A stretch of DNA of 43,515 bases from positions 82,593 to 126,107 of the forward strand of contig JAGALA010000034.1 of the NCBI GenBank assembly GCA_017625935.1, written 5' to 3'. A program made the position numbers and the translations under genes. This stretch comes from Clostridia bacterium (GTDB lineage Bacteria; Bacillota; Clostridia; Oscillospirales; CAG-272). Of this stretch, positions 15,957 through 24,172 are shown piece by piece (within the stretch, counting starts at the first letter, position 1; each line of letters begins with the position of its first letter). The notes beneath the pieces are model-generated. The model did no database searches, was not told where the DNA came from, and saw only the letters and a program-made list of their open reading frames with translations.

Positions 15957-16084
15957 ATTTGTGAATTGTGTGTTCTAATTCTCCTGCAAGATGAAAGGTT
16001 TGCCTCTTGACTATAAACGACCCCTGCCGAAAGGGTGCCCAAATCGCGCATCTCTTGCATTTATCGCTGTTTTGTCTTACGGCG

Positions 16085-16312
16085 CTTTGTTTTTTCTGCT
16101 TTTCTTACCTAAGACTCCCCCACCCCCTCGCACTTTTCTTTGCCTACCCCTCGTGCTTTTCTTTGCCTGCTCCTCTCGATTTCTGCACCCTTTACACTTT
16201 CCTTTGTCCGCACCTCTCGCTTTCCTGCCCCCCTCTGTACTTTCTTTACTTGCCCTCGCTTTTCTTGGCTACCCATTGCGTTTTCTCTGCATCACCGCCG
16301 CTTTTACAACCT
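16085..16312. repeat. Oligopyrimidine tract with degenerate 23-bp tandem units
   Basis: Over about 230 nt the plus strand is mostly C and T. Two clear 23-nt units are adjacent (16125-16147 and 16148-16170), each of the form CCCTCG, two variable bases, then CTTTTCTTTGCCT. Weaker copies follow to about 16270. It lies between parS 2 and parS 3. Confidence 0.75.
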
Positions 16313-16342
16313 AAACAATTCTTGCGTTTATGTGTGATGAAG

Positions 16343-16374
16343 GCTATACCATAGTGTGTTTGTGGTAGCTTTTA
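16343..16374 (+). terminator. Weak hairpin with T-run in the parS region
   Basis: GCTATACCA pairs, with a bulge, with TGGTAGC and is followed by TTTTAT. It has no gene directly upstream on the plus strand. Confidence 0.35.
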
Positions 16375-16414
16375 TCTTAAATCATTTTCTAAAAAATCGT
16401 AAATCGCCGTGAAA

Positions 16415-16430
16415 TGTTTCACGTGAAACA
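16415..16430. promoter_or_regulatory. parS: parS site 3 (exact consensus)
   Basis: A second perfect TGTTTCACGTGAAACA lies 257 nt beyond the end of noc. Confidence 0.97.
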
Positions 16431-16436
16431 TACAAA

Positions 16437-16473
16437 AATCACCCCACGCAAGCTAAGCTTGAATGGGGTGATT
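16437..16473 (-). terminator. Strong hairpin beyond noc
   Basis: A perfect 10-bp stem AATCACCCCA / TGGGGTGATT surrounds a loop that can itself fold (AAGCTTAGCTT-like). It has no long T-run, but it lies downstream of the minus-strand noc and directly beside parS 3. It may end the noc transcript. Confidence 0.5.
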
Positions 16474-16686
16474 AATTGGCTCTAAAATCCCTTTTGGGTT
16501 CTTTTGTGCCTTGATTTCGGGGGGATAACCATATTTGTTTTTTTGTTAAGCACTTTATGCCTCGTTTGCAAAAAATCCTGCTGGTTTTGTCAACGTTCAG
16601 TTGATAACTACGTGGAAAAGTGCAAAACAAATGTCGAAAAATGGAAAAATATGGAAATTTGTATCGAAATATGGTACTGCGTGCGC

Positions 16687-17511
16687 TCAATCGCTCTGCT
16701 CACTGCTTACTGCGCTTATGTCTGCGCTTTTTGGAACTAAAATTGTTATTTCGGTGTACGAATCGTTTTCGATTTTGCGCTGCTTTACCTTTACTCCACT
16801 ATTCTCGATTGAAGAAATGGCACGACTGATTGCTTCATAAAAACCGTCAATGGATTTAAATGACTGCTTTTTCTGGACCTTTTCCTCGTTGCTTTTAGAG
16901 AGCAGTTTTTCAACGTGCGCTTCGGCCTCTGCAACGTTTAAATCCTTGCTGATGATATCTGAAAGCGCTTTTTCGCGCAGATTATCGTCGCGTATGCGTA
17001 AAAGTGCGCGCGCATGACGCTCGGTGAGACTTGCGCGCAAAATCATTGCTCTTTCCTCGCGCGAAAGGCGGAGAAGCCTCAGTTTGTTTGCTATATAAGA
17101 CTGACTTACGCTTAATTTTTCTGCGATTTTTTCTTGAGTTTGGTTATGTATATCGATAAGTGATTGTATTGCCTCTGCTTCCTCAAAAATTGTTAGATCC
17201 TCGCGCATCAGGTTTTCAATTATAGCTATCTCGCTGCTTTTTTCTTCGCTTACTGCTGTTATCACGCAGGGCACACGTGTAAGCCCTAATTCTTTTGCTG
17301 CTCGCAAACGTCTTTCTCCTGATATAAGCTCAAATTCATCACCGATTTTGCGCACACAAAGCGGCTGAATGATACCATATTGCCTTATACTGTTGGCAAG
17401 CTTAATTATTCCGTCGTCGGAAAAGGTTTTCCTTGGCTGATTGGGATTTGGGGCGATTTTTTCGACCTCTAAATACAGTATTTGCTCGTTTTCTTGCTTG
17501 TTTTCCTTCAT
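16687..17511 (-). CDS. noc: Nucleoid occlusion protein Noc (ParB paralogue) without an obvious membrane-targeting N-terminus
   Basis: This 274-residue ParB-family protein has an N-terminal CTPase domain (ISGERRLRAAKELG, ENLMREDLTIFEEA) and a helix-turn-helix (TQEKIAEKLSVSQSYIANKLRLL). The specificity positions are Gln, Lys, Arg and Arg (SQSYIANK, then TERHAR). These are the Noc pattern, not that of the ParB at 13726. Noc protects the nucleoid from division by binding NBS sites and recruiting DNA to the membrane. The N-terminus here (MKENKQENEQILYLEVEKI) is polar and acidic, and I do not see the basic amphipathic helix with which Bacillus Noc reaches the membrane. The start is supported by AAAGGAGC eight nt upstream. 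No ATTTCCCGGGAAAT-like NBS was seen in this window. Confidence 0.87.
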   Translation of the reverse strand: MKENKQENEQILYLEVEKIAPNPNQPRKTFSDDGIIKLANSIRQYGIIQPLCVRKIGDEFELISGERRLRAAKELGLTRVPCVITAVSEEKSSEIAIIENLMREDLTIFEEAEAIQSLIDIHNQTQEKIAEKLSVSQSYIANKLRLLRLSREERAMILRASLTERHARALLRIRDDNLREKALSDIISKDLNVAEAEAHVEKLLSKSNEEKVQKKQSFKSIDGFYEAISRAISSIENSGVKVKQRKIENDSYTEITILVPKSADISAVSSEQSD

Positions 17512-18122
17512 TTTTTTTGCTCCTTTTGCCTTTTATTAAGCTGTTTTGCGGAATTTCTTCCTATTATTAATAATAACACCCTCCTTGTGCGGAAAATGTC
17601 GCCTTTTGGACTAAAAATAGCTCTATTTTTGATATTTTACCGCGAATTAATGCTATTAATTACAAAAAGACGGGTAAACGCGACAAAATGCTGATTTTTG
17701 ACGGTTTTGTTGCGTTTTTTTCACGAATAATTATAAACAGAGTCAAAAACACTAAAAACGCGAAATTCAGACAAGGGGTCGACTAAAATCGCAATGAATC
17801 GCGCAATGTGATTGCATAAATATTTATAAATATGAATAAAAATACAAATTAACATTTAGCAAAAAAACATGAATTACAGACACAGGGTCGACTAAAATTT
17901 CAAAATGCTTCAGTTTTGCGATGGAATAAATTTTCATTTTTGAAAAATTAAAAAACAAAACCGTGCCCAAAAAAGGACACGGCTTTGTAATTTGCGGCGA
18001 AAGAGGCTGATTTTTCGACTCAACGGCTGTGCTGCGCGGAAATACCGGCAAAGGTGCAAAACTCGCTAAATTTAGCCTCTATTCGTGTGGTACGCGCGCT
18101 CTAATAGCGCGCCACGCACGGC
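17512..18122. other. Gene-free stretch between noc and the phage-head module
   Basis: This 611-nt AT-rich gap holds two diverged copies of a repeat containing the core GGGTCGACTAAAAT, at 17768-17790 and 17877-17900, each preceded by CAGACA. The capsid-operon terminator follows, and near 18090-18115 there is a GC-rich hairpin GCGCGCT-CTAAT-AGCGCGC. No credible gene was seen. A 75-codon frame at 17824-18051 has no ribosome site and crosses the terminator. Confidence 0.65.
17956..17987 (-). terminator. Terminator of the phage-head module
   Basis: On the minus strand a stem CAAAGCCGTGTCC / GGGCACGGTTTTG (two mismatches) with a T-rich loop is followed by TTTTTTAATTTTT. It is about 135 nt beyond the capsid gene stop. 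Confidence 0.75.
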
Positions 18123-18965
18123 TTACGCGTATTTTACGTTTACGTTGATGATTTCCTTTGGTCTTACAACCTTACCGTCAAAGAGTGCATAACCCTTAAC
18201 TGCATCGGCAAATGACTTTTCGGGTCTGTATGCCTCGGTGTGAGTAAGAGGGTTTACAAACGCAATAGCGCGCTTGGTTCTGATCATAATGTTGTCAACT
18301 GCGCCGGAGTCTGTCTTTGCCACGTTGTTGGAGAGCTTAACGGTCACGTTGCCATAGGTTGCGATCTTGCCGTTTTCAAGCATTTGGCTGTTGTTGGTGT
18401 CGTTAGAAACATACGCCTGCTTAAAGAGCTTATAGAAACGCGGAGAGACTGTAACGGTGATGCCGCAAGCCATGTTGACGTCATTTTCCTGGAGTTTCTC
18501 AATTGCATCGTCAAGAATTGAGAGCACGTTCTCCTTAGTAACAAGGGTTGCAGCGGTTGTGAGCTTGGAAACTGAGGAATCGAGCACCATCTCAGCGATG
18601 TACTTGTCCATTTCGTTAGCGAGACCTTCGCTTGTTTCCGCGCTGAGCGCGTCCATTAAGCCGCCGATCGCCTGCGCCTTGTCAATATCGCCAACCTTGT
18701 AATTGAAATATCTGATTTGGTTTACGTTTAAGATAACGGATGTGTCGCTTACCTCCTCGGCTGCGTCGATTTCTCCGCTTGCATTCTCGCGAGTAATTGA
18801 CTTGATTGTCGGCTTACCAACGCCGAGAATGTGAACGCTGTCGCCTTTCTTTGAAACGTCGCCCTCATATTGGCGGTTGCAGTCCTCTACGAACACACAA
18901 GCGCGCTCGAGCTCTCTGTTAATTGATTCTGACCATACGGATGGAATAAAATTTGAATATGCCAT
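18123..18965 (-). CDS. Phage major capsid protein (P22 coat-like HK97-fold group)
   Basis: This 280-residue protein opens MAYSNFIPSVWSESINREL and continues with NRQYEGDVSKKGDSVHILG. That is the usual N-terminal pattern of P22 coat-type capsid proteins in Clostridia phages. It ends in a conserved-looking YALFDGKVVRPKEIINVNVKYA. There are no frameshifts or stops. It is shorter than P22 coat (about 430 residues) and lacks room for the insertion domain. The gene is the last of the module, 157 nt after the scaffold gene, and has its own GGAG ribosome site. It is followed by a terminator rather than by head-completion and tail genes. Confidence 0.85.
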   Translation of the reverse strand: MAYSNFIPSVWSESINRELERACVFVEDCNRQYEGDVSKKGDSVHILGVGKPTIKSITRENASGEIDAAEEVSDTSVILNVNQIRYFNYKVGDIDKAQAIGGLMDALSAETSEGLANEMDKYIAEMVLDSSVSKLTTAATLVTKENVLSILDDAIEKLQENDVNMACGITVTVSPRFYKLFKQAYVSNDTNNSQMLENGKIATYGNVTVKLSNNVAKTDSGAVDNIMIRTKRAIAFVNPLTHTEAYRPEKSFADAVKGYALFDGKVVRPKEIINVNVKYA

Positions 18966-19122
18966 AATATTCTCCTTGCTTATATTTTGCGAAGGGCAAG
19001 GCTTTGAAAAGTGATACCGCTTGACGCCACGCGTATATTAAATTTGCCTAAAGGGCTGTCTTTTTGGCTCTTTGCGGCATTTGGGCTGTGGTTTTAGCAA
19101 ATAGCTGCAAACAAAGCAGATT

Positions 19123-19803
19123 CTACCACTTTTGTTGGCTTTTTCTTATAATATTATAATATTGAGAGATTTGCTCGGGAGTCATCTTTAAAACCTGCTC
19201 CTTGGTAAAGAAAACCTCGCTTGTTTTCTCGCTCGAGGCAAGAGAACCGGGAGATGAGAGCTTGTTTTGCAATGAAACAAGCGACTTTTTTGCAAAATCA
19301 TCGCTTAAAGCATTGACTAAACGCAAATAATTGGTGTAAAGGTCTGAAATTGTTAGATTTTTGCCGTTGTGACTTGAAAACAGGCGGAAAAGCTCATCCT
19401 GTTCGAGTTTTTCGATGGAAACGTTGGGAAATAGTTTAGAAAATACTAATATTTCATCGTCTTTTGATGCCTCAAAATCCTTGCTTTGCATATTGTGTTG
19501 ACTGTCAATTTCAGACAATGGGTCAAGAATATTTTTTGACGTGTCTGAAATTTGCTTTTGTAAATTTTCATCAAGTTTGTTGAAATCGTCAGTATAATTT
19601 ATACTATTTTTTACTAAATTTGCTTTCAAAGGGTGAAATGACGCAGATTCAATCGTTTCTTTTTGTATTTCGTCAATGTTTGGCTGCAAATTCTTTGAAT
19701 TTTCGTCTGCAATTTCCACGATACAGGGCTTAAAATTTTCAATTTTGTCCGTTGGAGTGTCGATGTTTTGTTGTTTTTTGCCATTTGCTATATTACTTGC
19801 CAT
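19123..19803 (-). CDS. Probable phage scaffolding protein
   Basis: This 226-residue, highly polar protein lies between portal and capsid genes, the normal place for a scaffold. It is probably mostly helical or disordered. Its C-terminus (FFTKEQVLKMTPEQISQYYNIIRKSQQKW) has the pattern common at the end of Clostridia phage scaffolds: T-K-E-Q-V, then M-P-E, then a basic end with tryptophan. The first 100 residues are N/K/D-rich low complexity. The frame can start at TTG 19809. I chose ATG 19803, which has AGAGG seven bases upstream and overlaps the portal stop by 11 nt. Confidence 0.65.
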   Translation of the reverse strand: MASNIANGKKQQNIDTPTDKIENFKPCIVEIADENSKNLQPNIDEIQKETIESASFHPLKANLVKNSINYTDDFNKLDENLQKQISDTSKNILDPLSEIDSQHNMQSKDFEASKDDEILVFSKLFPNVSIEKLEQDELFRLFSSHNGKNLTISDLYTNYLRLVNALSDDFAKKSLVSLQNKLSSPGSLASSEKTSEVFFTKEQVLKMTPEQISQYYNIIRKSQQKW

Positions 19804-21508
19804 CGCCAATCCTCTTTTCTGACCTTAGTCTCGTGATTTCTTCTCTTAGCATTTGAAGCTCGGACTCTTTTTCTCTGTTAATTTGCTTCAAAATTTCCTC
19901 TTTATTTGTAATTGCCGACTCGGGATAAGCACGAATGTAGGTTTCGAGCGAGATGCTTCCGTTCTTTAAGCAGGTGTCAAGCAATGAAATGTCGGAAGCG
20001 AGCGATGCTTTTGTACCGCCAACCGCCTCAACATACACCTCAAAGCACGCTCCGTCGTACTCATTTGAGGAAAATTCGTCATAATTAGCCATTTGTTCGC
20101 TATCTCTTTCGTTCCCTTGACAAATGAAGGCTCTTTTAAAATAAAAATGTCTCAAGAACTGAGCAACAACCTTGCCTTGTTTGCGCTTTACGTGCCAAAA
20201 TGTGTTTCTTAACTCGTCAATCGGCACTTGCGCCTGGGATTGAAGGTATGCAATTGCCGCACCCGAAAGATTTGAGCTGATTGCGTCGCCCGTCATTACG
20301 CCTGTTGTGCCGCTTACTGACCTTGTCAGCTCCTCGAGAGATTGTGCAATACTCATAGGAGAGCTTGATATTTCGCCCTCGGGCATTCTTTTGATGCCTT
20401 CACCCGTTCCCGAAAAGTCAATTAACACTTGTCCGGGCACGTTTGAGATTTTTTGGTTGCCAAGCGCGTTTGGAAGCGCAATATACTTGCCCCATGCGCA
20501 TTGCTGTGCGTTCAATAGGTTCATTGCAATGTTGAAGTTGATAGCCTTTTGGTTGGGAATCAAGCCCTCGGCCTCACCTAAACCGTATATTGAACCCTCT
20601 TTTGTCTCGTAGGAACCGCAAACTATCGGATAAAGCTGCTTGAATTTGCGGTTTTTCTTAGGGGAGTGTCGATAATCGACAAGCCTTTTGTCGTTTTCGG
20701 AAACTGAACCGCTTGCAACGGAAGTGCCGATTTCCTTTAGTATGCTGTCAATTTCTTGCGTATCGGGGATAATTTTGAACGGCTCGGTGACTGTGTTAAA
20801 CTTTGTTTGTCTTTCACAGTATATTTCGCCATCCTTTTTATAATAGCGTGTCAAGAGAAGCATAGTCTCCTTTTCAAGCGACACGTCGCCTTTGCCGTCA
20901 CAGCATTCAAGCAAAATTGAATTAATAAGCTTTGAATCGGTTATGCTGTTAAGCAGCTTTTTGACTACAACCTGCGAGGAAATGATGATCCAATCCTGTT
21001 TTTGCTCATCAACTTCGCTCGGATTTGAAAAGAAAATGTTCAAGGGGTCGATTAGCTCGCAAGCAAGCGCGCCGTTTTCGCCGCTTTCGCTTGAAATTTC
21101 ATCCGAATCCCAATAATAATGAAAGAAATACGAGCCTTTTTTAATGCCGTCGTCTATTGCGCGACGGTCAAGCTCGTCCTGACCCATCTCGCGAAAGACA
21201 CTTGAAGCAAAGCTGTTGAATTTCTCAACATCGATAAGAGGAGAGTACGATTTATACTGAACTCTTACAGGTGTTGCGAGAATTGCGCCCTTTTTTGCAC
21301 GGCAAATCATCTTTACAATATTCACCACAGGACGCGGTAAATTTTTTGTGCTCTCAGTTGGACGCGGCCATTGTCTGCCCTCGTAAAAGTCAACGCACTC
21401 CGGTATTTTTTCACGCAAACCCGTCATTGCTTGATTTTCAAGGGCTTCCATGTAAAGACGGTAGCATTTTGTAGTTTCGCGCCCTAAATTTTCTTGCCGT
21501 TGAGCCAT
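19793..21508 (-). CDS. Phage portal protein
   Basis: This 571-residue protein matches phage portal proteins. The N-terminal helical part contains ECVDFYEGRQWPRPTESTKNLPRPVVNIVKMICRAKKG cut across its wing region. The middle has the motif EGSIYGLGEAEGLIPNQKAINFN typical of the group. The stem region carries SGTTGVMTGDAISSNLSGAAIAYLQSQ, and a long charged C-terminal coiled tail (NREKESELQMLREEITRLR) ends the protein. It would form the dodecameric gate through which DNA enters the capsid. It is full length and undamaged. An AAGGAGG site lies nine bases before its ATG inside the preceding small gene, which it overlaps by 25 nt. Confidence 0.87.
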   Translation of the reverse strand: MAQRQENLGRETTKCYRLYMEALENQAMTGLREKIPECVDFYEGRQWPRPTESTKNLPRPVVNIVKMICRAKKGAILATPVRVQYKSYSPLIDVEKFNSFASSVFREMGQDELDRRAIDDGIKKGSYFFHYYWDSDEISSESGENGALACELIDPLNIFFSNPSEVDEQKQDWIIISSQVVVKKLLNSITDSKLINSILLECCDGKGDVSLEKETMLLLTRYYKKDGEIYCERQTKFNTVTEPFKIIPDTQEIDSILKEIGTSVASGSVSENDKRLVDYRHSPKKNRKFKQLYPIVCGSYETKEGSIYGLGEAEGLIPNQKAINFNIAMNLLNAQQCAWGKYIALPNALGNQKISNVPGQVLIDFSGTGEGIKRMPEGEISSSPMSIAQSLEELTRSVSGTTGVMTGDAISSNLSGAAIAYLQSQAQVPIDELRNTFWHVKRKQGKVVAQFLRHFYFKRAFICQGNERDSEQMANYDEFSSNEYDGACFEVYVEAVGGTKASLASDISLLDTCLKNGSISLETYIRAYPESAITNKEEILKQINREKESELQMLREEITRLRSEKRIGDGK

Positions 21509-21642
21509 TCGTCAACAACCTCCTTGTACGAAATTTCAGCCACAGGGTCGGTTGTTTTGCTCTTTTCGAGGTTTTCCACTCTGGTTTTAAGCGAATAAAC
21601 CTCTTTGATTAATTTTTGTAAATTTTTCTTTGAAATAAACAT
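21484..21642 (-). CDS. Small coiled-coil protein between terminase and portal genes
   Basis: The 52-residue frame (MFISKKNLQKLIKEVYSL...NGKKI) starts one base after the terminase stop. A GGAG at the terminase end serves as its ribosome site, and it overlaps the portal start. Residues 5-30 have a heptad-like pattern. Short ORFs in this place are frequent in phage head modules, but I do not recognise it. It is too small to be a normal terminase small subunit. Confidence 0.6.
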   Translation of the reverse strand: MFISKKNLQKLIKEVYSLKTRVENLEKSKTTDPVAEISYKEVVDEWLNGKKI

Positions 21643-21643
21643 T

Positions 21644-23425
21644 TTACCACTCCATGTAGTTTTCAACTTGCAAGGGCAGAGAGGTGAAATTTTGCTTCAA
21701 AAATGTCAAGGACGTGTCGATAGATTTAGGCTTATGCTCATAATCTATAGAAATAAAGTGCGCAATTGCACTTGCCATCACAAGGTCGTCGTGGCTGCCG
21801 TCCGCTGCCGCGCTTTTTCCGTCGCTTCTTTTTATAAACGTTGTCATTTCGTAAAGCGTTTGGCGGTCTGTTTCGAGATAAATGTTTTCACGCATTACCG
21901 AAACAAGATTAGAAATTATTATCGGACGGGTGAGTGCACTTGTAACAAAGCCGTAGGACTCAAGCGCATCGGCGGTATCTACTTTTTTGGCGTGTGAGTA
22001 TAGATTTTCGTACCCGAGTGAGCGCAAAACTCTAACCGGGTGCCTTGAATAGTTTGTTTCAACTCCGATGAGGGCGGTGTTGTAATGCTTGCCAAGACAG
22101 TAAAGCTGATGTGCAAACAAATCCTCATCTATATTCTTAATATGTAGAGTTGCAACGCACCGCGAGGTTGTGTTATCTATTACCTTTGCCGAAAAATAGT
22201 CCTGTCCTGTGCCTGCCGTGTCAGCGCCAATGACGTAAGGCTTTATTGCGCCGCTCATTTCCTCGTTCGGCTCATCTACTATAGAGATGTAACCGTTTTC
22301 GTTCTCCTCAAACTTAATATCAGTGAGCGTTGTTTTGTACGAGGCAATCTCGCCGCTTGGCAAAAACACAGGTGTTGGCTTGATTTTGTAGGTGAAATAA
22401 CCGCGCTTTGACTTAACGTCGAAGCTGCTCAGGTAGTTTGAAATCTTTTCCTTATCGAAAATACAGTCGCCGCTTGAGACGAACGCCTCTTCGGGCGTGC
22501 ATGGGTATTCCTGCCGAATAGAGCTTTTATCAATATAAGAATGATATTTCTTTGCATACCAGGTGAGCTGCTCCTTGGTTAAGCCTTTATTTTTAAGCAT
22601 TCTAAGTCGGTTATTTAACCACGTGTCGCCACTTTTTAGGTATTCGTATTCGTTTGATACATATTCCTTGGTTTTGTACCACTCATAGAAAAGATTGTGG
22701 CAAGCGCCACTGTCCCATAGCTCCTTTGCCTCGTTAAAGCCGTTTGCGGTTGTCTCAAAAACACAAATTGCATCGCTTGTCGCCGCCTCGCCTATTGATT
22801 TTTGCAAATCCTTGATTGGACATTTGAAAAATGCCGCCTCTGAATAGTGAATAAACGAAAGCGTGCGGCTTCTGCCGACGTTTGAGCTTGCCGAAGCAAT
22901 TCTCCACGATGAGTTGAGCTTGTCAAAAAACAACTCGTTCACGGAATTAAATTTTTCCGTTGGGCGAAGCCGCTTGGGCAAGCTATTGTACATTGACTTT
23001 GCTTTATCAATGAAAATTGCCTTGGTGTTGTCATCTCTGTCAGCAAGCGTGAAGCCCGAAAAGTTGCGTCTGACCACCGCGTGAGCAAGCATTAAAGCGG
23101 TGATAAGAGAGGTGAAGCCCTGCTGCCGTCCTTTTAATATAAAATACGGTTTTGACGAACCCTGTGTCGATAATTTCGACAAAAAGTCACGCTGAACGTC
23201 GTTAAAAAAGAACGGAACAGTCTCTCTCCTTTTATCAACTATTGAGAAGCAAGCTTCTATTAACAGCTCGGGCCTTTGCATTACTTCCATACGCAAGCTT
23301 TCAGTATCAAGAATCTTGTCGGCTATGGCACACACAAGCTTTTGGTCGTTGGAAATATCCTTATCCTTTTCCCAAAGCTCGCGCCGCTTTTCTACCATTG
23401 CGCTTATTGAAATTTCCTCAGTCAT
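21644..23425 (-). CDS. Phage terminase large subunit
   Basis: This 593-residue DNA-packaging motor has an ATPase half with a Walker A-like KGRQQGFTS (residues 98-106) and a Walker B-like FIHYSEAAFF. The C-terminal RNase-H-like nuclease has acidic residues in VIGADTAGTG (Asp402), IGVETNYS and SHDDLVMASA. All catalytic elements are present, so the protein looks functional. The open frame runs up to 23551. I chose the ATG at 23425 because AAAGGAGG sits five bases upstream and the family-like N-terminus starts there. The codons for KLSTQG near 23160 contain a copy of the dispersed ATTATCGACACAGGG-like motif. Confidence 0.9.
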   Translation of the reverse strand: MTEEISISAMVEKRRELWEKDKDISNDQKLVCAIADKILDTESLRMEVMQRPELLIEACFSIVDKRRETVPFFFNDVQRDFLSKLSTQGSSKPYFILKGRQQGFTSLITALMLAHAVVRRNFSGFTLADRDDNTKAIFIDKAKSMYNSLPKRLRPTEKFNSVNELFFDKLNSSWRIASASSNVGRSRTLSFIHYSEAAFFKCPIKDLQKSIGEAATSDAICVFETTANGFNEAKELWDSGACHNLFYEWYKTKEYVSNEYEYLKSGDTWLNNRLRMLKNKGLTKEQLTWYAKKYHSYIDKSSIRQEYPCTPEEAFVSSGDCIFDKEKISNYLSSFDVKSKRGYFTYKIKPTPVFLPSGEIASYKTTLTDIKFEENENGYISIVDEPNEEMSGAIKPYVIGADTAGTGQDYFSAKVIDNTTSRCVATLHIKNIDEDLFAHQLYCLGKHYNTALIGVETNYSRHPVRVLRSLGYENLYSHAKKVDTADALESYGFVTSALTRPIIISNLVSVMRENIYLETDRQTLYEMTTFIKRSDGKSAAADGSHDDLVMASAIAHFISIDYEHKPKSIDTSLTFLKQNFTSLPLQVENYMEW

Positions 23426-23826
23426 TTTTCCTCCTTTCCCTTGCAAATCTATTATTGCATACAAAAAGCGGTACGGAGCGGTACACTTTACCATAAAATT
23501 CTCATAAATCCGTTTCAAAAATTTTTCTTTCTCTCCTTCCACCGCTGACAAAGCAAGTGTGAAAATGAAGACAAGGCGTTGCGGTCCCCCTCCCTCTTGG
23601 AGGGAGGCTTGTTCGGTACGGAGCGGTACACTTTTTTGGAAAATGAAAAATGATTCGCTTAAAGAATTGTTTTTTCTCTCCTTCCACCGCCTACAGAGTC
23701 ATGCCTCATTTGAAAAGCACTCGCCGCGGTCCCACTCCCTCTTGAAGGGAGGCTTGTTCGGTACGGAGTGGTACAGAATTAACAAAAATCAAACAAAAAA
23801 TCGAATTGTTTTTTGCTCCTATCGCC
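23426..23826. repeat. Repeat cluster upstream of the phage-head module
   Basis: Within this 0.4 kb stretch there are three copies of GGTACGGAGCGGTACA or GGTACGGAGTGGTACA (starting near 23470, 23615 and 23760). Two copies of a longer cassette are also present: CTCTCCTTCCACCGC, about 45 variable bases, then GCGGTCCC and a CTCCCTC/GAGGGAG hairpin followed by GCTTGTTC (about 23530-23630 and 23675-23775). A diverged cassette lies at 43384-43465. No coding sequence was seen. Confidence 0.8.
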
Positions 23827-23827
23827 C

Positions 23828-23856
23828 TTGACATACGCGCGCGCAGGTGCTATAAT
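23828..23856 (+). promoter_or_regulatory. Sigma-A promoter of the ACT-UPF0210-metY-metA cluster
   Basis: A perfect TTGACA (23828-23833) and a perfect TATAAT (23851-23856) are 17 nt apart and lie 38 nt before the ACT-gene ATG. Confidence 0.92.
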
Positions 23857-23893
23857 CTATATAATATTAATGATATATTAAGGGAGATACGTT

Positions 23894-24163
23894 ATGAAAG
23901 CTGTAGTAACTGTAATTGGTAAGGACTCCGTCGGTATTATTGCTGACGTTAGTGTTGAATGTGCAAAGCACAATGCAAACATCGTTGATATCACTCAAAG
24001 CGTTTTGAAGGACTACTTTGCGATGATTATGCTTGTTGAGATAGAAAAAATGGAGACGGAGTTTGCCGTTTTCCAAAAGGAGCTTGCGTCACTTGGCGAA
24101 AAGCGCGGTCTTGATATACGTGTAATGCACGAGGAAATTTTCAACTCAATGCACCGCATTTAA
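23894..24163 (+). CDS. ACT-domain protein (UPF0237 family)
   Basis: This 89-residue protein is a single ACT domain (MKAVVTVIGKDSVGIIADVSVECAKHNANIVDITQSV), the GcvR-like UPF0237 type. ACT domains bind amino acids and regulate partner enzymes. In many Firmicutes this gene is directly followed by the UPF0210 gene, as it is here with a 9-nt gap, which suggests a working pair whose exact task is unknown. GGGAG precedes the ATG. Confidence 0.9.
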   Translation: MKAVVTVIGKDSVGIIADVSVECAKHNANIVDITQSVLKDYFAMIMLVEIEKMETEFAVFQKELASLGEKRGLDIRVMHEEIFNSMHRI

Positions 24164-24172
24164 GGGGATATT

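Larger units (their letters stand above)
15438..16686. other. Gene-free partition region between parA and noc
   Basis: This 1.25 kb stretch holds the three parS sites, an oligopyrimidine tract and two hairpins, which are listed separately. The remaining sequence is AT-rich. Open frames over the pyrimidine tract have leucine/proline/phenylalanine-only composition and no ribosome sites, so I do not call them genes. I found no cluster of DnaA boxes, so there is no evidence that this is oriC itself. Confidence 0.75.

Noticed and set aside
15991..16354. Three overlapping plus-strand frames of 65-115 codons in the parS region
   Set aside because: They arise from the pyrimidine tract: composition is almost only L, P, F, S, C, and there is no ribosome site.
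15438..16686. Replication origin between parA and noc
   Set aside because: parS sites are clear, but no cluster of TTATCCACA-type boxes was found. It remains only near the origin by inference.
16687..17511. A second ordinary ParB
   Set aside because: The SQS-IANK-TERH residues are of Noc type, whereas the gene beside parA has the ParB type.
18123..23425. Complete prophage
   Set aside because: Tail, lysis, integrase, replication and regulatory genes and flanking att-like duplications were not seen.
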